DNA from: an uncultured Trueperaceae bacterium
GTDB taxonomy: Bacteria; Deinococcota; Deinococci; Deinococcales; Trueperaceae
NCBI GenBank assembly: GCA_913062675.1
Contig: CAJXWR010000008.1
Location: 1 to 43,355, forward strand
DNA length: 43,355 nt
Direction of reading: 5' to 3'
In this document: one piece after another, positions 17,522-26,216 of the stretch
Numbering within the stretch: position 1 is the stretch's first letter
How the letters are laid out: the number at the start of each line of letters is the position of its first letter
Notes under the pieces: generated by a model
What the model was told of the DNA's origin: nothing
Databases searched by the model: none
Seen by the model: the letters and a program-made list of their open reading frames with translations, nothing else
Program-made: the position numbers and the translations under genes

Positions 17522-18511
17522 ATGAACCTCGTCCGACTGCTCGCCGCCACCATGCTGGCCGCCCTCTCCCTCGGTAGCGCAGCCGCGCAGACCCTCACGT
17601 TCGTCTGGTACCCCAACGAATCCACCCCCGAATTCGCCGAGTCCCGCAACGCCATCGTCGAAGTCATCGAGGAAACCCTCGGTGTCGAAGTGCGCGAGCA
17701 ACTCACCACCGACTACGCCATCGCCATCGAGGCGCTCGTGAACGAGAACGCAGCCTTCTCCTGGTTCGGCGGCGAAGGCTACGTGCAGGCGCACGACCGC
17801 GAACCCGCCGTCCTCCCGCTCGTCACCGCCAGCCCCACCATGAGCCTCGACGATGCGAAGTACTACTCGATGATCGGCGCCCTCGTGGAGAACGTCGACA
17901 TGTTCAAGGCCGGCGGCGCCGTTGATCTCGATACCCTCGAGCAGACCCGCTTCTCGTTCGTTTCCAACAGCTCCACGAGCGGTTTCCGCGTTCCCTCCGC
18001 CGTTCTCGCCAACCACTTCGGCGTTCCGAGCGAAGACCTGCTTCTCGGTGGCCCCAACGAAGTGTTCGCCGAGGTCATGTTCGGCGGTTCGCACCAAGGC
18101 TCGTTCTTCAACGTCCTCACGGGCCGCGCCGACTCCGGTGCCTTCTGCAACGTCTGCATCGACACCTACGTGGAGTTCGTGAACGGCAGTGCCGTCGACC
18201 CCGTCGCCGGTGACCTCATCCGCGTCCTCGAGGGTGCAGAAGCGCCGTTCAATCAAGTGCCCGGCGTCGAAGTCGAACTCATCGCCACCATGCCCGTCCT
18301 CAACGCCCCGATCGTGGTGAACACCAACCTGATCACCGACGAGCAGTTCGATGCGCTCATCGAAGCCTTCACCAGCGAAGAGATCATGAGCAACCCCGAC
18401 ATCTTTGCGCCCGAAGGTTCCGACTCGCGCGCCTTCTTCAGCGAAGGAGAACGTTTCCTCGCCGTCGAGGACAGCTGGTACGACCCGATTCGCGCCCTCG
18501 CAGGGAACTAA
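17522..18511 (+). CDS. phnD: Phosphonate ABC transporter, substrate-binding protein PhnD
   Basis: A 329-residue periplasmic binding protein with a signal peptide (about 1-22, cleavage after AAA before QTLTF). It shows the PhnD fold hallmarks FVWYPNESTPEF, ENAAFSWFGGEGYVQAH, and the ligand-pocket phrase SFVSNSSTSGFRVPSAVLAN. It captures phosphonates such as methyl- or aminoethylphosphonate for PhnCE. ATG at 17522 follows AGGAGG at 5 bases. It is the first gene of the operon, separated from phnC by a strong hairpin, which would fit higher expression of the binding protein than of the rest. Candidate Pho box upstream. Confidence 0.9.
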   Translation: MNLVRLLAATMLAALSLGSAAAQTLTFVWYPNESTPEFAESRNAIVEVIEETLGVEVREQLTTDYAIAIEALVNENAAFSWFGGEGYVQAHDREPAVLPLVTASPTMSLDDAKYYSMIGALVENVDMFKAGGAVDLDTLEQTRFSFVSNSSTSGFRVPSAVLANHFGVPSEDLLLGGPNEVFAEVMFGGSHQGSFFNVLTGRADSGAFCNVCIDTYVEFVNGSAVDPVAGDLIRVLEGAEAPFNQVPGVEVELIATMPVLNAPIVVNTNLITDEQFDALIEAFTSEEIMSNPDIFAPEGSDSRAFFSEGERFLAVEDSWYDPIRALAGN

Positions 18512-18538
18512 GCAATCCCAGCGTCCATCACCCACGAC

Positions 18539-18572
18539 GTTCGGTCGCACCCCACCCAGGGTGCGACCGAAC
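18539..18572 (+). terminator. Strong intercistronic hairpin between phnD and phnC
   Basis: GTTCGGTCGCACCC (18539-18552) pairs perfectly over 14 bases with GGGTGCGACCGAAC (18559-18572), loop of 6. No T-tract follows, so it is more likely a partial terminator or an mRNA 3' stabiliser for phnD than a full stop. phnC starts 48 bases later with its own GGCGAGGAG. Confidence 0.65.
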
Positions 18573-18619
18573 CCCATGACAGCGTCGTCGGCGCCCACCC
18601 CCGGCGAGGAGACCACCCC

Positions 18620-19381
18620 ATGCCCCTGCTTCAAGTCGACCAGCTCGTCAAGGACTACGGTGACGTCCGCGCTTTGCACGGCATCGACTTCGACGTCGAT
18701 GCCGGAGAGTTCGTTGCGGTCATCGGACCCTCCGGATCAGGCAAGACGACGCTCATCCGCTGCATCAATCGACTCATCGAACCGACCGAAGGCGACATTC
18801 ATTTCGATGGCAACGCCATGCGGACCCTCAAGGGTGCCGACCTACGCGCCGCACGCGCCCGCATGGGCATGATCTTCCAGCACTACAATCTCGTGACCCG
18901 CCTATCCGTCCTCGAGAACGTGCTCCACGGCCGACTCGGCTACAAGTCCACGATGGCCGGCATCTTCGGCTTCTACAGCGATGAGGAGAAGGAGAAGGCC
19001 GTCGAGGTCTTGACCCTCCTCGGCCTCGACGCGTTCGTGTACCGCCGAAGCGATCAGTTGTCGGGCGGCCAAAAACAACGCGTCGGCATCGCGCGCGCCC
19101 TCGTGCAGGACCCCCGCATGATCCTCTGCGACGAACCCATCAGCTCGCTCGACCCGAGCTCGTCGAAGGTCATCATGGACTATCTCAAGAAGATTCAAAC
19201 CGAACTCGGCATCACCCTGTTCGTCAACCTTCACCAGGTCGACGTCGCCAAGCGCTACGCCGACCGCATCCTCGGATTCCGCGAAGGCCGCCTCGTCTTC
19301 GACGGTCCACCCGCCGACCTCAGCGGCGACGTGATTCGAGACATCTACGGGACGGAAGCCGGTGAACTCATCATCGAGTAA
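18620..19381 (+). CDS. phnC: Phosphonate ABC transporter, ATP-binding protein PhnC
   Basis: A 253-residue ABC ATPase. Walker [10 protein letters not shown] is at residues 36-44, Q-loop in MIFQHYNLV, signature [15 protein letters not shown], Walker [14 protein letters not shown] and H-loop in LFVNLHQVD. The segment [20 protein letters not shown] between Q-loop and signature is typical of PhnC. It powers uptake through the two PhnE permeases. ATG follows GAGGAG. phnE1 starts inside its last codons (20-base overlap). Confidence 0.93.
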   Translation: MPLLQVDQLVKDYGDVRALHGIDFDVDAGEFVAVIGPSGSGKTTLIRCINRLIEPTEGDIHFDGNAMRTLKGADLRAARARMGMIFQHYNLVTRLSVLENVLHGRLGYKSTMAGIFGFYSDEEKEKAVEVLTLLGLDAFVYRRSDQLSGGQKQRVGIARALVQDPRMILCDEPISSLDPSSSKVIMDYLKKIQTELGITLFVNLHQVDVAKRYADRILGFREGRLVFDGPPADLSGDVIRDIYGTEAGELIIE

Positions 19382-20180
19382 CGTACCTACCCTCACGCCG
19401 ACCACCTACTTCCGGCGACAACGCACCCTCGCGACCCTCATCTTCATCGTGGTGTTCGCCCTCACCATCGGTGCGGGTGCCCTGACCCGCTTCGACGTCG
19501 TCGACATGTTCACCGCCATCCCCCGCGTCGCCGCATGGATGGCCGAGAACCTGATCCCCGATGCGAAGTCGGTCAGTCGCCTTCCTCGCATCCTCGATAC
19601 GTTATGGGACACCGTCCTCATGTCGATCATGGCGTCCACCCTTTCCGCCATCGCCGCCCTCCCGTTCGCGCTTCTCGGGTCGACCACCACGATGATTCAC
19701 CCCTGGGTCGCCACGGCAGCGCGCATCGTCGCCTCCATCAACCGCAACATTCCCGTCGCGGCGTGGGCGCTGATCTTCCTGCTCTCCTTCGGGCAAAGCC
19801 AGTTCACCGGCTTCCTCGCCCTGTTCTTCGCGAGTTTCGGCTTCCTCACCCGCGTCTACATGGAAACCATCGACGAGACCTCGTCGAGTTCCGTCGAGGC
19901 GCTCCGTGCGACGGGAGCGAACTGGTACCACGTCGTCTCCCAAGCGGTCATGCCTGCCTCGCTGCCCCAAATGATCAGTTGGGAGTTGTTCGTCATCGAG
20001 ACGAACATCCGAAGCGCCACGCTCGTCGGTCTCCTCACCGGGTCGGGCATCGGCTTCCTTTTCGACGTGTACTACAAGAGTCTCCAATACGAGAGCGCGG
20101 CCATGGTGGTCGTCGCGCTCGTCGTGGTCGTCCTCGCCATCGAAGGCATCTCCAACGTCGTGCGGAGGAGGATCCTGTGA
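19362..20180 (+). CDS. phnE: Phosphonate ABC transporter, permease PhnE (first)
   Basis: A 272-residue inner-membrane permease with about six helices. The coupling (EAA) loop that contacts PhnC is SSVEALRATGANWYHVVSQAVMP (about 177-199). Family phrases include NRNIPVAAWALIFLLSFG and FVIETNIRSATLVGLLTGSGIGF. It starts with GTG overlapping phnC. Together with the second PhnE it should form a heterodimeric channel for phosphonates. Confidence 0.9.
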   Translation: MNSSSSNVPTLTPTTYFRRQRTLATLIFIVVFALTIGAGALTRFDVVDMFTAIPRVAAWMAENLIPDAKSVSRLPRILDTLWDTVLMSIMASTLSAIAALPFALLGSTTTMIHPWVATAARIVASINRNIPVAAWALIFLLSFGQSQFTGFLALFFASFGFLTRVYMETIDETSSSSVEALRATGANWYHVVSQAVMPASLPQMISWELFVIETNIRSATLVGLLTGSGIGFLFDVYYKSLQYESAAMVVVALVVVVLAIEGISNVVRRRIL

Positions 20181-21046
20181 TTGCCAGCGTCGAGCGTCAC
20201 CCACGCTCCGGAGCGATTCGTCTGCGCCGCCGCAACCCTGCAAGACGCTGGTTGAACGGGGTGCTTCTCGTCCTCACCGCCATGACCGTGTGGGGCGTCG
20301 CCACCATCGAAACGGGCAGCGTGCCGTTCGGGGAAGCGGTCGTCGACACGTTCCGCTACCTCGGCCTCATGTTCACGCAACCAAGACCCACCGCAAGCCA
20401 CTTCGGTGTGCCGGAAGGGTTCCTCAACGTCGCCGGAGCGGCTGGCTATGTGCTGCTCGTCACCCTCGCCCTGTCGTTCCTCACCACGCTGCTTGGTGGC
20501 GTGATCGCCCTCGCGCTCGGCCTGTTCGCAGCGCAGAACCTCACCAATGCGCGCGTCAGCAACGCCATCAAGGGCATCGTGGCCGTCATTCGAGCGGTTC
20601 CCACCGTGCTTTGGGTGCTGATCTTCGCCATTGGTGCGGGACTGGGATCGGTGGCGGCCGTCATCGGCATGAGCTTCCACACCATCGGGTACCTCATCAA
20701 GGCCTACTCCGAATCGTTCGAGGAGCTAGACGATGGTACGATTGAGGCCCTGCGCGCTGCGGGCGCCAACTGGTTCCAAATCGTGTTCCAAGCGGTCCTT
20801 CCCTCCTCCATCACGTCCATCGTGTCGTGGACGTTTATCCGCTTCGAAATCAACTTCGCGGTCGCCGTTGCGATGGGCGCAGCCGCCGGCGCTGGCGGCA
20901 TCGGCTTCAACCTGTTCATGTCCGCTGGCTACTTCTTCGACATTCGAGAGATTGGTTTCATCACCTACCTCATTCTCTTCGTCGCCATGGCCATGGAATC
21001 GTTCGCCACGCGCCTCAAGGCGCGCTTCTTGGAGCAGGGATCGTGA
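20177..21046 (+). CDS. phnE: Phosphonate ABC transporter, permease PhnE (second)
   Basis: A 289-residue permease paralogous to the preceding one, with the matching coupling loop GTIEALRAAGANWFQIVFQA and the phrase IRAVPTVLWVLIFAIGAGLG. About six transmembrane helices. It starts at GTG overlapping the TGA of the first phnE (GTGA) and is preceded by GGAGGAGG. A longer frame upstream is antisense noise within the first permease. Two distinct permeases instead of a homodimer are common in phn operons outside E. coli. Confidence 0.9.
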   Translation: MIASVERHPRSGAIRLRRRNPARRWLNGVLLVLTAMTVWGVATIETGSVPFGEAVVDTFRYLGLMFTQPRPTASHFGVPEGFLNVAGAAGYVLLVTLALSFLTTLLGGVIALALGLFAAQNLTNARVSNAIKGIVAVIRAVPTVLWVLIFAIGAGLGSVAAVIGMSFHTIGYLIKAYSESFEELDDGTIEALRAAGANWFQIVFQAVLPSSITSIVSWTFIRFEINFAVAVAMGAAAGAGGIGFNLFMSAGYFFDIREIGFITYLILFVAMAMESFATRLKARFLEQGS

Positions 21047-21068
21047 CCAGCGCCGCGAAACCCACGTG

Positions 21069-21497
21069 ATGCCGTCGCGCAGGGAGCGAACCCGCATCCT
21101 CGTTCAGGCCGGCCCGGAGTTTCGCCGGTCACTCGCCGACGAGGCCCGCCGGACGCACCCAATCGACGTGGTGCAACCACCCACACGCGGACTCGTCATG
21201 GTGCAGCTGCGAGAGTCGGCGAAGCGTACGCGGTTCCACCTAGGCGAAGTCACGGTCACCGAAGCCAAGGTGCGCATCGGCGGCACGCTCGGTCTCGGTA
21301 TCCTCGCCGGTGACGACTCCGAAGCGGCACTCGACCTCGCGGTCATCGACGCGGCCTACAACGCGCAGATCGCTGAAACGAGCGGCTGGGACGCCCAACT
21401 CGCCGCAGCGGACGAAGCCATCGCGCGCTCCCAGGCGGAGCACGATGCCGTCCTTCTCACGACGAGGGTGTCGTTTGAAACGATGGAGGTGACGTAA
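21069..21497 (+). CDS. phnG: C-P lyase core subunit PhnG
   Basis: A 142-residue protein of normal PhnG size with family phrases PPTRGLVMVQLRESAKRTRF, FHLGEVTVTEAKVRI and LAVIDAAYNA. PhnG binds PhnI and is needed, with PhnH, PhnI and PhnL, to join phosphonate to the ribose of MgATP with release of adenine. ATG at 21069 was chosen (a GTG lies directly before it); the ribosome binding site is weak, and the gene begins 22 bases after phnE. Essential member of the PhnGHIJ core complex. Confidence 0.9.
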   Translation: MPSRRERTRILVQAGPEFRRSLADEARRTHPIDVVQPPTRGLVMVQLRESAKRTRFHLGEVTVTEAKVRIGGTLGLGILAGDDSEAALDLAVIDAAYNAQIAETSGWDAQLAAADEAIARSQAEHDAVLLTTRVSFETMEVT

Positions 21498-21499
21498 GG

Positions 21500-22132
21500 G
21501 TGCACCCCATACCCGCAGACGGCGTTCTCCAAACGCAGCGCTGCTACCGACACCTCGTCGATGCGATGGCGCGCCCAGGCACCCTCCACGAACTCGGTAC
21601 GGTCACGGGGACGGGCAACGACGCGCACGGCCTCCCGATTGGCATTGATGTCGTGGCCCACACCCTCCTCGACGCGGAGGCAACCTTCGCCGTTCACGGA
21701 CCCGACCCCCGCACGGTGACGCGCATTCTGCGGGAACGCACGAATGCGCGTCCCGCCATGCCGAGCGAAGCGCAGTTCCTGTTTCTCCTCGCTCCCGACA
21801 CGGACGCCACTCGGATCCTCGCTACCGCCCCAATCGGCACGCTCACCGCCCCCCACCGCGGGGCCACCGTCATCATCGACGCGCAGCACCTCGGTGACGG
21901 TGAGCCCGGCGCAGCCAGCCTGTATCGGCACGCCGTGCACCTCGACGGGCCGGGCATTCCCGGCACCCGCACCGTGAGCATCGACGTGGCCTTCGATTGG
22001 CGCACGCCCCGTTCCGAACGCAACGCCACGTTCCCACTCGGCATCGACCTGATCTTCATCGACCCAACGGCACGCATGCTGGCCCTCCCGCGCACCACAC
22101 GCGTGACGGACACCCAGGCTGGAGGCGCGTGA
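21500..22132 (+). CDS. phnH: C-P lyase core subunit PhnH
   Basis: A 210-residue PhnH protein with typical segments RCYRHLVDAMARPGTLHELG near the N-terminus, SEAQFLFLLAPD, and GPGIPGTRTVSID in the second half. It is structurally a PLP-transferase-like fold without cofactor and part of the PhnGHIJ complex. It starts with GTG 2 bases after the phnG stop, with GGAGGTGA upstream. Length and motifs are normal. Confidence 0.9.
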   Translation: MHPIPADGVLQTQRCYRHLVDAMARPGTLHELGTVTGTGNDAHGLPIGIDVVAHTLLDAEATFAVHGPDPRTVTRILRERTNARPAMPSEAQFLFLLAPDTDATRILATAPIGTLTAPHRGATVIIDAQHLGDGEPGAASLYRHAVHLDGPGIPGTRTVSIDVAFDWRTPRSERNATFPLGIDLIFIDPTARMLALPRTTRVTDTQAGGA

Positions 22133-22133
22133 C

Positions 22134-23309
22134 ATGGGATACGTCGCCGTCAAGGGCGGAACCGAAGCCATCCGAGCCTCCACCGAACGGCTCCGCTACG
22201 AACGCCTCAAGCATGGCGTGAGCCTCGACGTTCGCCAAGCACGCGCCGGCCTCCGAGGCCTCGTCGACCAGGTGATGAGCGAAGCCAGCCTCTACGACGA
22301 GAACGTCGCCGCGCACGCAATCAAACAAGCTGAAGGCTCCCCCGAGGAAGCCGTGTTCCTCCTCCGCGCCTACCGCTCCACCCTCCCACGCCTCCACATC
22401 ACCGTGCCCATCGACGGTACCAGCGCGCGCGTCGAACGCCGCATCTCCGCCGCCTTCAAGGACGTTCCGGGCGGACAGATTCTCGGGGCCGGCTACGACT
22501 ACGTCCACCGGCTCCTCGACGACACGCTCATGCACGAGGAAGAAACCGATGTCCGCGCCTGGCTCGAGCGCTGGCGCGACGCGAGTCGAGCACAAGCCTT
22601 GCCAAACGACGCTGGACGGCTCGACGGTCTTCCCAAGGTCGCCGACTACCTGCATGCGCAAGGCCTTATGGAACCTCGCGAGAACGACGACACGCCACCC
22701 GACGACGTGACGAAGCGGGCGCTTCGCATCCCCGCAAGCCGCAGTGAGCGCCTGCAAGTCCTCACCCGTGGACAAACCGGCACGGTGACCTCGCTCGGGT
22801 ACGCCTCCCTCCGCGGCTACGGGCCGATGCTCCACCCCACGGTCGGCGAGTTGCGCGTCGCCGCCCTCCCCCTCACCATCCCCAACCCCCTTGCCAGCCA
22901 CGAGAACGAGGCAGTGGGGGGCTCCGACCCGACCCTATACGCCGACCCGGACGACGGGTACTACCTCGGCGAGATCCGAATCACCGAAGTCGAAACCGTC
23001 GTTCCCGTCCACGAACCCGGTGGCGAAGAACGCCAAGCTCTGCGTTTCGATCTCGGCTACGGCGCGTGCTTCGGCCAGAACGAGACGAAGGCCATCGCGA
23101 TGAGCCTCCTCGACCAATGCCTCGAGCACCCCGATTCGAGGCACCCCACGCACGACGAGGAGTTCATCCTCATGCACGTCGACAGCGTTGAAGCCACCGG
23201 CTTCATCTCGCACCTCAAACTTCCTCACTACGTCACGTTCCAAAGCGAACTCGATGCCGTGCGCCGCACGCATCAACCCGACGCGGTGTCCGGGGAGGAG
23301 GACGCATGA
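22134..23309 (+). CDS. phnI: C-P lyase nucleosidase-like subunit PhnI
   Basis: A 391-residue PhnI protein starting MGYVAVKGGTEAI, the invariant family N-terminus. Other hallmarks are LPRLHITVPIDGTSARVERR, DFTSLGYA-like TVTSLGYASLRGYGPMLHPT, and LDLGYGACFGQNETKAIAM-like GYGACFGQNETKAIAMSLLD. PhnI is the catalytic nucleosidase that, with PhnG, PhnH and PhnL, attaches the phosphonate to ribose. It is one base past the phnH stop and overlaps phnJ by 4 bases (ATGA). Confidence 0.94.
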   Translation: MGYVAVKGGTEAIRASTERLRYERLKHGVSLDVRQARAGLRGLVDQVMSEASLYDENVAAHAIKQAEGSPEEAVFLLRAYRSTLPRLHITVPIDGTSARVERRISAAFKDVPGGQILGAGYDYVHRLLDDTLMHEEETDVRAWLERWRDASRAQALPNDAGRLDGLPKVADYLHAQGLMEPRENDDTPPDDVTKRALRIPASRSERLQVLTRGQTGTVTSLGYASLRGYGPMLHPTVGELRVAALPLTIPNPLASHENEAVGGSDPTLYADPDDGYYLGEIRITEVETVVPVHEPGGEERQALRFDLGYGACFGQNETKAIAMSLLDQCLEHPDSRHPTHDEEFILMHVDSVEATGFISHLKLPHYVTFQSELDAVRRTHQPDAVSGEEDA

Positions 23310-24160
23310 GCCGCCACGGCACGTACAACTTCGCCTTTCTCGATGAAGGCTCCAAGCGGGAGATTCGACGCGCCACCCTCAAGGCCATCGCCATCCCCGG
23401 TTACCAGGTTCCCTTCGCATCCCGAGAAATGCCCATCGCGCGTGGCTGGGGAACGGGTGGACTTCAACTCACGCTGTCCCTCATCGGCCCCGACGACACC
23501 CTCAAGGTCATCGACCAAGGCACGGACGAGTCGGTGAACGCCGTCAATATCAAGGCGCTCATCCGCTCCACGACGGGCGTCACCACCAGCGACGATACGG
23601 CCGAAGCGACCCTCATCCAATCCCGTCACCGCATTCCCGACAAGCCGCTTCGACCCGACCAGATTCTCATCCTCCAGGTCCCGATTCCCGAGCCACTCCG
23701 CTTCGTCGAGCCTCGCGAAGAGGTCACGCGGCGTCTGCACGCCGAACGGGACTACACCGGTGCGTACGTCCTCCTGTTTGAACAGATCATGCGGCACGGT
23801 GACGTGACGACCGGAGCGGACCCCCCCGTCGAGGTGCATGACCGGTACGTCATGGCCCCGAGCCCCATTCCGCGAATCGACAACCCGAAGATGGACCACG
23901 GTGACGCCCTCATCCTGCTTGGTGCAGGCCGGGAGAAGAAGATCTACGCCGTCCCGCCCCACACCCGCGTCACCTCCCTCGCCTTCGACGATCACCCTTT
24001 CCGAAGCGAGGACGTCGACGGACGAACCTGTGCGCTGTGCGGTGCCGAGGGGGTCTTCATGGACGAGATTCAGGATGCGCAGCATGGAGGCACCACGTTT
24101 CGCTGCAACGACACCAGTGAGTGCCTCGCGCGCATGAACGCCCGTGCGAGGGCGTCGTGA
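23306..24160 (+). CDS. phnJ: C-P lyase radical SAM subunit PhnJ
   Basis: A 284-residue PhnJ, the enzyme that cleaves the carbon-phosphorus bond. All known catalytic positions are kept: the glycyl-radical Gly (G32 in IPGYQVPF) and four Cys at 242, 245, 267 and 273 (CALC, FRCNDTSEC), with the same spacing as E. coli 241/244/266/272. Three bind the 4Fe-4S cluster and the last (C273) is the expected thiyl-radical Cys. With methylphosphonate as substrate the product would be methane. Coupled to phnI and phnK by 4-base overlaps. Confidence 0.95.
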   Translation: MSRHGTYNFAFLDEGSKREIRRATLKAIAIPGYQVPFASREMPIARGWGTGGLQLTLSLIGPDDTLKVIDQGTDESVNAVNIKALIRSTTGVTTSDDTAEATLIQSRHRIPDKPLRPDQILILQVPIPEPLRFVEPREEVTRRLHAERDYTGAYVLLFEQIMRHGDVTTGADPPVEVHDRYVMAPSPIPRIDNPKMDHGDALILLGAGREKKIYAVPPHTRVTSLAFDDHPFRSEDVDGRTCALCGAEGVFMDEIQDAQHGGTTFRCNDTSECLARMNARARAS

Positions 24161-24999
24161 CCACGACCCTCCCCGTCCTGACCGTCGATGACCTCTCCAA
24201 ACGCTATGGGTCCGGATGCGCCGCCTGCCGCGACCATGCCGAGACTGCCTTGCAGGGCAACACCTGCCGCCACTGCGGCACGGTGCACGCCCTCTCCGGC
24301 GTCTCGTTCGAGGTGCATCCAGGGGAAGTTCTGGGCATCGTCGGCGAGAGCGGCAGTGGCAAGTCCACCATCCTCAATTGCCTTTACTTCGACGAGGAGC
24401 CCACGAGCGGCCATGCCTACCTTGCCGCCTACGAGCGGGGCGCTGCGGACCTATGGACGGCCTCGGGAGAGCGTCGCCGCTGGATTCGCAATCACCTGCT
24501 CGGCAAGGTCTACCAGAACCCCATGCTCGGCCTGAACATGGACTTCAGCAGCGTCGCCAACATCGCCGAGAAGATGATCGCCGCCAACGACCGTCACGTC
24601 GGCCGCATGGAAGCACGCGCCCGCGTGTTGCTCGAGCACACCCGCATCCCGACGCACCGCATGAAGACCTCCCCACGCCAGTTCTCGGGGGGCATGCAGC
24701 AGCGCGTGCAAATCGCCAAAGCGCTCTCCAACGAGCCGCCCATTCTCCTCCTTGACGAGGTCACCACCGGCCTCGACCTGTCCGTCCAGGCACGCGTACT
24801 CGACCTGATCAAACAGATTCGCCGTGACGTCGGGGTCGCCATGATCCTCGTCTCACACGATCTCGCCGTCATTCGCATGCTCGCGGATCGCACCATCGTC
24901 ATGCGCGACGGTCGGCAGGTCGAAGCGGGTCTGACCGATCAGATCATGGAGGATCCCCAGCACCCCTACACCCAGGAGCTCGTCTACTCGTTGTTATGA
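24157..24999 (+). CDS. phnK: C-P lyase ATP-binding subunit PhnK with a four-Cys insertion
   Basis: A 280-residue ABC-type ATPase. Walker A GESGSGKST is at 63-71, signature FSGGMQQRVQIAKAL, Walker B ILLLDEVTTGLD. PhnK docks as a dimer on PhnJ of the core complex. Between the first strand and Walker A there is an insertion with C21-x2-C24 and C37-x2-C40 (GCAACRDH ... TCRHCGTV), which looks like a zinc knuckle; E. coli PhnK lacks it. It starts with GTG overlapping the phnJ stop. No membrane partner is expected. Confidence 0.92.
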   Translation: MTTTLPVLTVDDLSKRYGSGCAACRDHAETALQGNTCRHCGTVHALSGVSFEVHPGEVLGIVGESGSGKSTILNCLYFDEEPTSGHAYLAAYERGAADLWTASGERRRWIRNHLLGKVYQNPMLGLNMDFSSVANIAEKMIAANDRHVGRMEARARVLLEHTRIPTHRMKTSPRQFSGGMQQRVQIAKALSNEPPILLLDEVTTGLDLSVQARVLDLIKQIRRDVGVAMILVSHDLAVIRMLADRTIVMRDGRQVEAGLTDQIMEDPQHPYTQELVYSLL

Positions 25000-26216
25000 A
25001 CCAGGAACCCGAGGCGCGACCCACCCCGATGAACGAATACCGCCCAATCCGCCTGACCGGCGCACGCATCGTCACGCCCAGCGACGTCATCGAAGATCAT
25101 GACGTCGTCTTGCATGGTGACCTCATCGCCAGCATCGAACCCATCCGCGCCGCCCCTTCCGGCGAGCGCGTCATCGATCTTCACGACACGATCCTGATAC
25201 CAGGCATGATCGACGTCCACGCCGACTACATCGAGCACATGGCCGCGCCGAGGCCCACCTCGCTTCTCGACCTCCGCATTGCGCTCCGCGAAGCCGAACG
25301 GGAACTCATCAGCCACGGAATCACCACCATGTTCCACAGCCTCGCGTTATACGGCTTCGACGCGTTCGCCAGCAGCATCGTGCGTCAACCCGAGACGACA
25401 CGCGCATTGATCGAGACGATTCACGCATCGCACGATTTCGAGCATCTCATCCATCACCGGTGCCACGCCCGCTTCGAAATCGACAACCCTGACCGCATCG
25501 AGGAGGTCGCAACCTACATCCGCGACGGACGCGTACACCTCCTCTCCTTCATGGACCACACGCCCGGGCAGGGCCAATACCGAGACCTCGAGGTGTTCCG
25601 CAGCACGGTGAAGGCGTACAAGGGCCTCGACGACGAGGGGGTGGAGCGCCTGATCGCCATGAGTCGGGAACGCGACAAGCTCGACGCCACCATGATGCAA
25701 CTGCTCACGGACGTGGCGCATGCCCACGGGGTCGCGGTCGCGTCCCACGATGACGATAGCGAGGCGCGCGTCGACTTCGGACGCTCGCTCGGGACGACCA
25801 TCAGCGAGTTCCCCATTACCCTCGACGTCGCCCATTACGCCCGCTCCCAGGGCATGCACACCGTCGGCGGCGCACCCAACGTGCTTCTCGGAGGTTCGCA
25901 CAGCGGGAACCTGAGCGTGACCGAGGCCGTCCTTGACGGCGCCATCGACGTTCTCTGCAGCGACTACTACCCGCCCGCCATGCTGCTCGCCGTGTTCCGA
26001 TTGCACCGCGAGCATGCCGTGCACCTTCCTGCGGCCATACGCCTCGTCACCCTCGATGCGGCTCGAGCGGTGCGCATCGACCACGAAACCGGATCGATTG
26101 AGGAAGGCAAACGTGCCGATCTGCTTGCCGTACGGCTCCTTCGTGACGGCATGCCTGCCGTCATGCGCGCCTGGGTGAGTGGGACCCCCGTGTTCAGGAC
26201 GGAGTATCGCGCGTGA
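24996..26216 (+). CDS. phnM: Alpha-D-ribose 1-methylphosphonate 5-triphosphate diphosphatase PhnM
   Basis: A 406-residue amidohydrolase-fold enzyme that removes pyrophosphate from the ribose-phosphonate triphosphate, making the PhnJ substrate. Metal ligands are visible in GMIDVHADYIEHM (H75, D77, H81); later His/Asp residues occur in VAVASHDDDSEARV and the final VLCSDYYPPAML. Typical PhnM phrases include FMDHTPGQGQYRD. ATG overlaps the phnK stop (ATGA). An internal ATG at residue 12 is an alternative start. Next gene overlaps by 4 bases. Confidence 0.93.
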   Translation: MNQEPEARPTPMNEYRPIRLTGARIVTPSDVIEDHDVVLHGDLIASIEPIRAAPSGERVIDLHDTILIPGMIDVHADYIEHMAAPRPTSLLDLRIALREAERELISHGITTMFHSLALYGFDAFASSIVRQPETTRALIETIHASHDFEHLIHHRCHARFEIDNPDRIEEVATYIRDGRVHLLSFMDHTPGQGQYRDLEVFRSTVKAYKGLDDEGVERLIAMSRERDKLDATMMQLLTDVAHAHGVAVASHDDDSEARVDFGRSLGTTISEFPITLDVAHYARSQGMHTVGGAPNVLLGGSHSGNLSVTEAVLDGAIDVLCSDYYPPAMLLAVFRLHREHAVHLPAAIRLVTLDAARAVRIDHETGSIEEGKRADLLAVRLLRDGMPAVMRAWVSGTPVFRTEYRA

